The position numbers were made by a program, and so were the translations under genes. 64,000 nucleotides of DNA from Bacillota bacterium (GTDB lineage: Bacteria; Bacillota; Clostridia; Lachnospirales; Lachnospiraceae), in contig JAEWAK010000013.1 of NCBI GenBank assembly GCA_023391695.1, forward strand, positions 1 through 64,000, read 5' to 3'. The notes under the pieces are model-generated. The model made no database searches. It was not told the DNA's origin and saw only the letters and a list, made by a program, of their open reading frames with translations. Shown here piece after piece: positions 18,012-25,867 of this stretch (position 1 is its first letter; every line of letters starts with the position of its first letter).

Positions 18012-18047
18012 AATAAACAAGGTTCTTTTAATAAGCAAGGTTCTTTT
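18012..18047 (+). repeat. Tandem 18-bp direct repeat upstream of the aprA-like gene
   Basis: AATAAACAAGGTTCTTTT (18012-18029) and AATAAGCAAGGTTCTTTT (18030-18047) differ at one base. They end about 5 bases before the GGAGG ribosome site of the flavoprotein gene, so they could be a regulator site or affect translation. The rest of the 225-base gap after cysA shows no clear promoter. Confidence 0.7.
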
Positions 18048-18062
18048 ATTACGGAGGATTAC

Positions 18063-19772
18063 ATGAAAAAGCAATTAGCAGTGAAACAGCTTAGTACGGA
18101 TATATTGATCATCGGCGGCGGCACAGCGGGGTGTTATGCGGCGCTAACTATAAGGGAGCATTCCGGTGCTTCGGTCATTATTGCCGAAAAAGCCAACATT
18201 AAAAGAAGCGGCTGCCTGGCTGCGGGTGTCAATGCAATCAATGCCTACATTGTAAAGGGCAGAACCCCGGAGGATTACGTGGACTATGCCAAAAAAGATG
18301 CGGATAATATCGTCCGCGAAGACCTTCTTCTTACCATGTCCCAGGGGCTTAACCGGGTCACAAAAAAGCTGGAAGACCTGGGGCTGGTTATTTTAAAGGA
18401 TGAGAACGGAGAATATGCAGCCAGAGGTAACCGCAATATCAAAATAAACGGTGAGAATATAAAGCCCATTCTGGCGGAAGCGGTAGAAAGTCTGCCTGGT
18501 GTGGATATTTTAAACAGAGTGAACGTCACCGACTATATTGTAAAGGATAACCGTATAACAGGTGCTTTTGCCTTTGACATAGAGGAAGAAATCTTATATG
18601 TAATCAGAGCTGGGAAGGTGATCTGCGCTACCGGCGGTGCTGCCGGCTTATACCGTCCCAACAATCCCGGGTTTTCAAGGCATAAGATGTGGTACCCGCC
18701 TTTTAATACCGGAGCCGGTTATGCCATGGGAATCCTGGCAGGAGCGGAAATGACTACCTTTGAGATGAGATTTATTGCATTAAGATGTAAGGATACCATC
18801 GCTCCCACCGGCACCATCGCACAGGGAGTCGGGGCCAGACAGGTTAATTCCAAAGGAGAGGTCTATGAATCCAAATACGGCCTTACAACCTCTGAGCGTG
18901 TATACGGAACCGTAAAGGAAACCCTGGAAGGCAGGGGTCCCTGTTACCTCAGGACGGAAGGCATCACTCCCTTACAGGATGAAGAACTGAAAAAAGCATA
19001 TCTAAACATGGCACCGAGCCAGACCCTGAAATGGATTGAGTCAGGCAAAAATCCCAGTGAGCAGAATGTGGAAATAGAAGGTACGGAGCCGTATATCGTA
19101 GGCGGACATACCGCCAGCGGCTATTGGGTGGATACGAAAAGGCGCACTACCATCAAAGGCCTTTACGCAGCCGGTGACGTAGCCGGCGGATGTCCTCAGA
19201 AATATGTGACGGGGGCATTGGTAGAAGGTGAGCTTGCAGCCTTAACTGCTTTGGAGGATTTAAAGCAAGACCTTGGGTTATATGTAAATAACAAAACCTG
19301 GGAGAAAGAACAGGAAGAACTGATAAAAGCGAAACAGGAAGAATTAGAAAATATCCTGAATTACCAGGCCCCTGTTTTTACGGTCGGACAGCTGGAAGAA
19401 GCCATGCAAAAGGTAATGGATACCTATGCCGGCGGAATTTCGAACAGCTATCAGTTCAATGAAAAGCAGCTTGCTATTGCTGACGGGAAGATTGATCAAA
19501 TTATTAATTTAAGTAAAATGCTCCATGGGTCGGATATGCACGAATTGATGTTTATCTGTGAGCTGAAGGAACGTCTGGTACTGGCTAAGTCCGTTATTGC
19601 ACATTTACGGGCAAGAAAAGAAACCAGGTGGCATAGTTTTGCCGAGAATCTGGATTATCCGGACAAAAAGGATGAATGGTTAAAATATGTGAATTCCAGG
19701 CTGGCAGACGGCAAACTTGAAATTATTTACAGAGAGTTAGTGGGACGGGATGAGAATTTTGAGTTTTGCTAA
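18063..19772 (+). CDS. aprA: Adenylylsulfate (APS) reductase alpha subunit-like flavoprotein
   Basis: A 569-residue FAD enzyme of the fumarate reductase/AprA superfamily. The N-terminal dinucleotide motif GGGTAGC is at residues 18-24. The central region contains NPGFSRHKMWYPPFNTGAGYAMG-like and FEMRFIALRCKDTIAPTG-like segments that match the substrate region of AprA, and the late GLYAAGDVAGG FAD motif is present. AprA reduces adenosine 5'-phosphosulfate to sulfite and AMP. The next gene is an AprB-like ferredoxin and then CysD/CysN, which make APS, so an APS reductase role fits well. AprA is best known from dissimilatory sulfate reducers; here the setting looks assimilatory. Start ATG 18063 has GGAGG upstream. 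Confidence 0.8.
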   Translation: MKKQLAVKQLSTDILIIGGGTAGCYAALTIREHSGASVIIAEKANIKRSGCLAAGVNAINAYIVKGRTPEDYVDYAKKDADNIVREDLLLTMSQGLNRVTKKLEDLGLVILKDENGEYAARGNRNIKINGENIKPILAEAVESLPGVDILNRVNVTDYIVKDNRITGAFAFDIEEEILYVIRAGKVICATGGAAGLYRPNNPGFSRHKMWYPPFNTGAGYAMGILAGAEMTTFEMRFIALRCKDTIAPTGTIAQGVGARQVNSKGEVYESKYGLTTSERVYGTVKETLEGRGPCYLRTEGITPLQDEELKKAYLNMAPSQTLKWIESGKNPSEQNVEIEGTEPYIVGGHTASGYWVDTKRRTTIKGLYAAGDVAGGCPQKYVTGALVEGELAALTALEDLKQDLGLYVNNKTWEKEQEELIKAKQEELENILNYQAPVFTVGQLEEAMQKVMDTYAGGISNSYQFNEKQLAIADGKIDQIINLSKMLHGSDMHELMFICELKERLVLAKSVIAHLRARKETRWHSFAENLDYPDKKDEWLKYVNSRLADGKLEIIYRELVGRDENFEFC

Positions 19773-19849
19773 AAACAAAATATTCAAGGACAGGGTGAGA
19801 AATCCGCGCATTACCGGAAACAAAATATTGGCAGGAGGGGGTGAAGAGT

Positions 19850-20164
19850 ATGAGCATAGCCATTAATCATGATAAATGTACCAGCTGCAGAAAGTGCCTT
19901 CAGGTATGTCCAGGCAGCCTGATTAAGCTGACAGAGAGTAAAAAGGCTTTTATCAAATACCCGGAGGATTGCTGGGGATGTTCTTCGTGTCTGAAGGAAT
20001 GCAGGTTCGGTGCCATATCCTTCTATCTGGGTGCAGATATCGGAGGTATGGGCAGTAAGCTGCTTACAAACATCGAAGGGGATATTGTACATTGGCAGAT
20101 AGAGAAAACGAACGGTGAGTTCTTCGTAATTGATGTCAACCGCAAAGATTCCAATCAGTATTAG
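19850..20164 (+). CDS. aprB: AprB-like 2[4Fe-4S] ferredoxin, APS reductase beta subunit
   Basis: A 104-residue iron-sulfur protein. Two clusters are predicted from C10-x2-C13-x2-C16-x3-C20 and C41-x2-C44-x2-C47-x3-C51. A C-terminal tail after residue 55 (GGMGSKLLTNIEGDIVHWQIEKT) resembles the AprB extension that wraps the alpha subunit, although it is shorter than in dissimilatory AprB of about 150 residues. AGGAGG (19833-19838) favours ATG 19850 over GTG 19841. It would pass electrons to the FAD of the preceding protein. Confidence 0.8.
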   Translation: MSIAINHDKCTSCRKCLQVCPGSLIKLTESKKAFIKYPEDCWGCSSCLKECRFGAISFYLGADIGGMGSKLLTNIEGDIVHWQIEKTNGEFFVIDVNRKDSNQY

Positions 20165-20223
20165 TGTAAGCTCACCAGTACAGCAATGCTGAATAGATAA
20201 GCAGAATAAAAGGAGGATATACA

Positions 20224-21123
20224 GTGAGTGAATTAACGCATCTTGATGAATTAGAAGCCGAAGCAATCTATGTGATACGGGAAGTTGCGGCAGAATGTGA
20301 GAAACCGGTTATGCTATATTCTATCGGGAAAGACAGCTCGGTAATGCTGCATCTTGCCCTGAAAGCATTTTACCCGGAAAAGCCCCCGTTTCCTTTCATG
20401 CATATCGATACAACATGGAAATTCAAAGAAATGACCGAATTCCGTGACCGTAAGGCAAGAGAGCTGGGAATCGATATGATCGTACACAGCAATCAGGAGG
20501 GAATCGACCAGGGGATCAATCCCTTTGACCACGGTTCTGCTTACACGGATATTATGAAAACCCAGGCTTTAAAAGAAGGGTTAAAAAAATACGGCTTTAC
20601 GGCAGCCTTTGGCGGAGGACGCCGGGATGAAGAGAAGTCCAGGGCAAAGGAGAGAATCTTCTCCTTCCGTAATGAAGCACAGGCCTGGGATCCCAAGAAC
20701 CAGCGGCCGGAGATGTGGAAACTTTACAATACGAAAATCAATAAAGGGGAAAGCATGCGAGTATTCCCTATCTCCAACTGGACGGAAAAGGATATCTGGC
20801 AATATATCAAACGTGAGAACATCGATATCGTATCCCTTTATTATGCCAAAGAACGTCCGGTGGTTTACCGTGACGGCAACATTATTATGGTGGACGATGA
20901 CCGGTTAAAGCTCTTACCCGGTGAGCAGATTGAATATAAGATGGTACGTTTCCGTACCCTGGGCTGTTATCCGCTTACCGGAGGCTGCGAATCTGGTGCG
21001 GTTACCCTGGAGGAAATTATAGGGGAGACCTTAAGTGCCGTTTCCTCGGAAAGAACCAGCAGGGTGATTGATAACGAGGCTGCCGGCAGTATGGAGAGAA
21101 GAAAAAGGGAGGGATATTTCTAA
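20224..21123 (+). CDS. cysD: Sulfate adenylyltransferase small subunit CysD
   Basis: CysD is the catalytic adenylyltransferase half of the GTP-driven ATP sulfurylase, making APS from sulfate and ATP. It has 299 residues, the usual size. The PP-loop nucleotide motif is SIGKDSS at 33-39, and family blocks such as FPFMHIDTTWKFKEM, FGGGRRDEEKSRAKER and LGCYPLTGG are present. Translation starts at GTG 20224 after AAAGGAGG. cysN starts immediately after its stop codon. Confidence 0.96.
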   Translation: MSELTHLDELEAEAIYVIREVAAECEKPVMLYSIGKDSSVMLHLALKAFYPEKPPFPFMHIDTTWKFKEMTEFRDRKARELGIDMIVHSNQEGIDQGINPFDHGSAYTDIMKTQALKEGLKKYGFTAAFGGGRRDEEKSRAKERIFSFRNEAQAWDPKNQRPEMWKLYNTKINKGESMRVFPISNWTEKDIWQYIKRENIDIVSLYYAKERPVVYRDGNIIMVDDDRLKLLPGEQIEYKMVRFRTLGCYPLTGGCESGAVTLEEIIGETLSAVSSERTSRVIDNEAAGSMERRKREGYF

Positions 21124-22827
21124 ATGAAAGGCTTATTAAAGTTTATTACCTGCGGAAGCGTGGATGACGGAAAATCTACTCTTATCGGACATATTTTATA
21201 CGACTCCAAGCTCCTATATGCCGATCAGGAAAAGGCGCTGGAACTGGATTCCAGGGTGGGCAGCAGAGAAGGTGCCATTGATTATTCCTTATTATTAGAC
21301 GGCCTTATGGCCGAGCGGGAACAGGGTATTACCATCGATGTGGCTTACCGTTACTTTACTACGGATAACCGCAGTTTTATCGTAGCGGATACCCCGGGGC
21401 ATGAAGAATATACCAGAAATATGGCGGTAGGGGCTTCCTTTGCAGATCTTGCCATTATTTTGGTGGATGGGTCGCAGGGGGTTCTGGTTCAGACCAGAAG
21501 GCATGCCAGAATCTGTTCCCTAATGGGAATCCGGCATTTTGTATTTGCCGTAAATAAAATGGATTTAGTTGGTTACAGTAAAGAAAGGTTTGAGGAAATA
21601 GCTGGCGAAATCAGGAATCTGACCGCTGAACTGTCTCTTGAAAATGTAAAGATCATTCCTATTTCCGCAACGGAAGGGGATAACCTTACCAGGAATTCCG
21701 AGAATATCACCTGGTACAAAGAAGAACCACTCTTAACCTATCTGGAAAATGTAGATACCATAAATTCCAACGAGGAAGAGGGCTTCTATATGCCGGTGCA
21801 GAGAGTGTGCCGTCCAAATCATACCTTCCGGGGTTTTCAGGGACAGATTGAGGCCGGTTCCATTACTGCAGGTGAGGAACTGACTGCACTGCCCAGCAAT
21901 GAAAAAGCAGTAGTAAAGAGCATTTACATTACCGACAGGGAAGCGGAAACCGCCATAAAAGGCCAGCCCGTAACTATTCAGTTAAATAAGGAAGTGGATG
22001 TCTCAAGGGGCTGTGTCCTGACAAAAAATGCGGCACTTACCACTGCCAAGGAACTTACGGCAACGATTCTCTGGATGGATGAGGCCTGGCTGACACCGGA
22101 TAAGAACTATTTTGTGAAAATCGGTACAAAACTTATACCGGGCGTGGTAACCGACATCCGTTACAAGATAAATGTTAACTCCGGTGAACATCAACCCACC
22201 GGCCGTTTACAGAAGAATGAAATTGCCGTTTGCGATATCGTACTGGCTGAGAAAATAGCGGCGGATAAATTTCATACCCATAGGACCCTGGGTGAACTGA
22301 TCTTAATAGACCGGATCACCAATATGACCTCCGCCTGTGGTGTTGTGGAAGAGCTGAATAGCGAAAGTCATGATGCAAAAAGAAGTGCTGCTTTTGTTTA
22401 TGGGGACATACAGGCCAGCGGTGATATTTTCGAGGAGTTTTACTACAATCTGGAAAGTCTTACCATTCATAAACAAAAGCCGGAGAGTAAAGCCTATACG
22501 GTTGGAGATGAGATACCGGTTAAAGGAGAAAGCTATCATTATCCGGAAAGTTTTGATATACTGGCTCTGAATGACTGGACAGCCGTTAAAATCAGAGATT
22601 CCAGAATTGAAGCCATCCAGTCAATGGATGACTACCGTTATTCCGGCCTCCCCCTAATTAACGGAAGAGGCTTCTCCATAAAGGCGGTAACGGAAGAAGA
22701 AGTTGTACAGTTTTTAAAGGAATATAAAAGCAGTTCAGGTAAAAATGAATTGGAATTCACCAGGAAGTGGATCGTATTCGAAACCTACCGCAGCATTGTA
22801 TTTAACAGTAATTTTTGGGTTATATAA
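21124..22827 (+). CDS. cysN: Sulfate adenylyltransferase GTPase subunit CysN with extra C-terminal region
   Basis: The regulatory GTPase of ATP sulfurylase, EF-Tu-like. G1 is GSVDDGKS at 11-18, G3 is DTPGHEEY and G4 is NKMD; beta-barrel domains II and III follow to about residue 430. The protein has 567 residues, longer than a simple CysN (about 475). The added C-terminal segment (about 430-567) has no Walker A, so it is not a fused CysC APS kinase. I do not recognise it. Lack of CysC fits reduction of APS directly rather than PAPS. The gene abuts cysD. Confidence 0.93.
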   Translation: MKGLLKFITCGSVDDGKSTLIGHILYDSKLLYADQEKALELDSRVGSREGAIDYSLLLDGLMAEREQGITIDVAYRYFTTDNRSFIVADTPGHEEYTRNMAVGASFADLAIILVDGSQGVLVQTRRHARICSLMGIRHFVFAVNKMDLVGYSKERFEEIAGEIRNLTAELSLENVKIIPISATEGDNLTRNSENITWYKEEPLLTYLENVDTINSNEEEGFYMPVQRVCRPNHTFRGFQGQIEAGSITAGEELTALPSNEKAVVKSIYITDREAETAIKGQPVTIQLNKEVDVSRGCVLTKNAALTTAKELTATILWMDEAWLTPDKNYFVKIGTKLIPGVVTDIRYKINVNSGEHQPTGRLQKNEIAVCDIVLAEKIAADKFHTHRTLGELILIDRITNMTSACGVVEELNSESHDAKRSAAFVYGDIQASGDIFEEFYYNLESLTIHKQKPESKAYTVGDEIPVKGESYHYPESFDILALNDWTAVKIRDSRIEAIQSMDDYRYSGLPLINGRGFSIKAVTEEEVVQFLKEYKSSSGKNELEFTRKWIVFETYRSIVFNSNFWVI

Positions 22828-22889
22828 GAGAAATTTTAATTTGTGATTTGTAAGCTTCCCGCTATGCTCATAATCCTCAATATAAAGCC

Positions 22890-24395
22890 TTACTTCAATT
22901 CCACCATAATATCCTCATGGGTCTTTTTGTGGAACACCATGCGCCACTCCACATCATCAACCGGATTAAAATGTAGTGCTGAGCAAGCTGTATGAAGCTT
23001 ACACGCATTGCTGCCGGCAAAGAATATGGCTGTCGGGCCGACTGCACGGCCGATGATACCAATGGAAACACTGTTTAACGCCTGCGGCCCATTGGAATCG
23101 GTATATTTCTGCCGGGGCGAATCAGATCGAACGCAATCGGTGACGGTGAATGCGTCACCAGGCAGATCCGGTGAGAGCGTATAGCTCATCATAGTATAGT
23201 ACGGTGGGAACTCCTGATTTTGGTTGTCAAAATGCTCATGGGGCATTTCCTGACGCTCATATTCCTGTACGGTCAGTGTATGTTGTGCTCCGGTGGTCGG
23301 GTGTGTAAACTTGATACGTTCACCGGGTGCTGATACATGGAAGTGCGGTCCCGGAATAGCAACAGGATACTGTATCAGTGTTATGCTAAGCTTCGTAATC
23401 TGTGGTTTGCGTTTCTTCTTCCAAGGAAAAGCAGCGCGCCAGATTGCCCAGCCATAGGCAGGATCGAGGCCATAATGCTGGGTCACGCACCTGGCCTCAT
23501 GGCTGCTACTTTCTGGGAAGCAGGGATTCCATGACACGCTGCAGCCACGAGAGGCTGACAGGATAGTTCCGTTCAACCCAATTTTCGGATTTATATTAAT
23601 AGACAGCGGATTTTCTGCGTCGATCTGCATCTGCTGTTCATCGGTAAAGTCAGTTCCATCGTTCTCAATAGAGAGATTCCACTTGTCCATAAAGGAACAG
23701 ATGCGTTCAGATGAAACCTGTACGCAAAAGTCCATGACCAAGCCTTTACTGCAGATGTAAATTGCTGGAATATGCCAGACTTCATCGTCCCAGACGAACT
23801 GCTTATCGAGAGAAATTTCCTTGCCGGCTTTTTCACGACCATGATGCCCCCAAAAGTTACCGTCAAAGTAAACCTTCCATTCGGGTATCTTAGGCTCGGC
23901 AGGAACCCACTCATAGTAATCTTCCGTATATTTGATGCGACTGTAATCAAACTCGGCCTGAAGCTCCTTGATATAGACGAAGGGCTGTTCCATAGGAGTA
24001 AGCGACAGCTCATCCCTGATCGTATCCAGCATGGCCTGCTTTTCATTCGTCAGAGGATTGTCCTGCAGGAAGGCATCAAACTCGGCCTGAGTCCAATTGT
24101 ATGCCTGCTCCATTGCCGCATTGCTGCCACAGACCAGCAGGAGCCGCAAGAAGTCCGCAAAATTTCTTGCCACCGGATGCACATAGTTTCCAGGTGTGCT
24201 CATAGGGCTGACCGCAAACACCATCTCGCCAAAACCGCGCACGAAGCAGTAGTGGATACCATCCGCACCGTTCCAGCCGATTATTTTCGCCCCTTTGGGC
24301 GTACAGAAATAGTTGTTTTTGCTTTCGCCACGCTCCAAACCAACGCGTGAGCCGTCAATATTCAGTTTCAGATATCTTTCATAAGTGGTTGCCAT
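22890..24395 (-). CDS. Hypothetical protein, about 501 residues
   Basis: I do not recognise this protein. It is a large, soluble, acidic-aromatic protein with no signal peptide, membrane segment, or known catalytic motif. The N-terminal region (GWNGADGIHYCFVRGFGEMVFAVSPM) and a phenylalanine- and tryptophan-rich middle look globular. A His-rich patch (GPHFHVSA, PHEHFDN) lies near residues 375-415. ATG 24395 is chosen over the adjacent ATG 24398 because GAGG then has normal spacing. Its DNA uses more C-ending and G-ending codons than its neighbours, and it faces against the flanking genes. Lateral acquisition is an inference. Confidence 0.7.
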   Translation of the reverse strand: MATTYERYLKLNIDGSRVGLERGESKNNYFCTPKGAKIIGWNGADGIHYCFVRGFGEMVFAVSPMSTPGNYVHPVARNFADFLRLLLVCGSNAAMEQAYNWTQAEFDAFLQDNPLTNEKQAMLDTIRDELSLTPMEQPFVYIKELQAEFDYSRIKYTEDYYEWVPAEPKIPEWKVYFDGNFWGHHGREKAGKEISLDKQFVWDDEVWHIPAIYICSKGLVMDFCVQVSSERICSFMDKWNLSIENDGTDFTDEQQMQIDAENPLSININPKIGLNGTILSASRGCSVSWNPCFPESSSHEARCVTQHYGLDPAYGWAIWRAAFPWKKKRKPQITKLSITLIQYPVAIPGPHFHVSAPGERIKFTHPTTGAQHTLTVQEYERQEMPHEHFDNQNQEFPPYYTMMSYTLSPDLPGDAFTVTDCVRSDSPRQKYTDSNGPQALNSVSIGIIGRAVGPTAIFFAGSNACKLHTACSALHFNPVDDVEWRMVFHKKTHEDIMVELK

Positions 24396-24398
24396 CAT

Positions 24399-24855
24399 TA
24401 CCTCGCATTCTATGTATTCCCTGACTAATTAATAAAGAACTTTTCGCTTTCTCCTGTTCGCAATATTTTCAACTTACTTTTTGTTTGTCCATTCCCATTT
24501 TTATTATCTCCTTTTTTCATGTTATAAAAATAATTTGCAGTTCAAAAATACCGTGTAATCCTATTTGAAGAATATTATAACATATTTTAATGTTTTTTCC
24601 AATATTTTGCGTGGCACAGTGACTGTTCTATGCTTGTGGGAAGAACTAGCCGCAGCGGACCGCCAGAATTACATTGTACCGATTTTGGATGATTTAAGCT
24701 TGAATACACGAGGGGTATCATGAATGGACAGAACAGAGCCGATATTAAAGTAAGGTAGTGAAGTGAAAATTATACTCAAGTGTAAGGAATTCAGGAAGGG
24801 ATGCATATAATGGAAATAGTCATATGTATAGTCTATGGAAATGGGGGAGTAGAAA
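24399..24855. other. Divergent intergenic region with a 9-codon minus-strand ORF
   Basis: AT-rich DNA between two divergent genes. On the minus strand a strong AAAGGAG stands before an ATG at 24498 that reads only MGMDKQKVS and stops at 24469, upstream of the 501-residue gene. It could be a leader peptide or a truncated gene start. Around 24610-24655 a short GTGACTG...CCGCAGCGGACC stretch recalls the dispersed repeats near 49-56 kb. Confidence 0.35.
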
Positions 24856-25293
24856 ATGACTTTGGTTACTAAACCAAAAAAGATCAAACTGATATTTAAA
24901 ATTACTTTTGTACTTATAGTAGCTTTGGTAGCATTTTGGGCAAAAACATATCCACATAGAAACGAGCTCATCATGACACCTTCTTCTCATGAAAAAATCG
25001 AATATTTGCAAGTTGAAAATAACCGGCTTGGAAACAGCAAAATAGAATTTGTATTGTACGATGAAGAATGTGATTATTATGAAATATGCTTCTCTGGTGC
25101 AGAGGATCTTTTCTCAGAACGAGAAAAATTAAATATATATGCAGACGGGAAAAAGATTGTGGAGCACTCCTTTATAAGGCACTCATCTTTTTGGAAAGAC
25201 AATACAATTATTTTACTTTATAATATACAAAAATTTCATAAATTAACAATTGATTATGCCGAACAAACAGCAACACTTTCGTGGAAGAATTAA
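24856..25293 (+). CDS. Membrane-anchored hypothetical protein
   Basis: A 145-residue protein of unknown function. A basic N-terminus (TKPKKIK) precedes one membrane segment at about residues 12-30, followed by a soluble domain of about 110 residues with many charged and aromatic residues, probably outside the cell. GGGGGAG sits before ATG 24856. A strong terminator follows. No family is recognised; it is a single-gene unit. Confidence 0.65.
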   Translation: MTLVTKPKKIKLIFKITFVLIVALVAFWAKTYPHRNELIMTPSSHEKIEYLQVENNRLGNSKIEFVLYDEECDYYEICFSGAEDLFSEREKLNIYADGKKIVEHSFIRHSSFWKDNTIILLYNIQKFHKLTIDYAEQTATLSWKN

Positions 25294-25325
25294 TATTTGG
25301 TTCTCATGGTATTATCAACAGGTAT

Positions 25326-25362
25326 AAAAAGAGTGTCTGAAACTGTCCAGACACTCTTTTTT
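25326..25362 (+). terminator. Rho-independent terminator
   Basis: GAGTGTCTG (25331-25339) and CAGACACTC (25348-25356) form a perfect stem, with an A-run before and TTTTTT after, so it could act on both strands. Confidence 0.88.
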
Positions 25363-25534
25363 ATAAACAAAACTAAAAAATAGTGAATAGTTCTGCGAAA
25401 GACATACGGCAAAAGATGTGGAATTCTCCAACCAGTGGTTTTCCAAAGGATGTATGAGTATATAAATACAATGAGAATTCTGTCAATACCACTGAATAAA
25501 ACATATAAGAGAACAATTTATTTTAGAATTGTAA

Positions 25535-25574
25535 ATTAAACAAAAAATATGTAGATTAAACCAAAAATTTGTAG
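25535..25574 (+). repeat. Tandem 20-bp AT-rich direct repeat upstream of the GH5 gene
   Basis: ATTAAACAAAAAATATGTAG (25535-25554) and ATTAAACCAAAAATTTGTAG (25555-25574) are 18/20 identical. They lie about 290 bases before the glucanase gene in a 574-base gap (25294-25867) that contains no other gene. Tandem sites of this kind often bind response regulators. Confidence 0.6.
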
Positions 25575-25799
25575 AATATGTAAAAAGTATTGAAAAAAAT
25601 TGGTAAATATAATACCGTATGACTAATATCACACATTATATAATACGGACTTGGATCATAAGTGAATGAAACGATTTTACTTCCTCCTCCTTTATAGCAT
25701 CCAAGAAATTTATAGGGAATATTAGCATATAACTAGGATTTTTTAACAAAATCATAAAATAATGTCAGATCTATGCCATAATAGAAACATACAGATTTT

Positions 25800-25823
25800 T
25801 ATCTATCTAAGGGGTGATAGATA
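25800..25823 (+). promoter_or_regulatory. Leader hairpin before the GH5 gene
   Basis: TATCTATC (25800-25807) and GATAGATA (25816-25823) are perfect arms around TAAGGGGT, about 45 bases before the start codon. AAAGGAGAG is the ribosome site. Confidence 0.4.
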
Positions 25824-25867
25824 TATCTGTATTATCTATAAATTTATTTTGAAAGGAGAGTATAACA

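Noticed and set aside
25590..25613. Promoter TTGAAA/TATAAT before the GH5 gene
   Set aside because: The spacing is only 12 bases.
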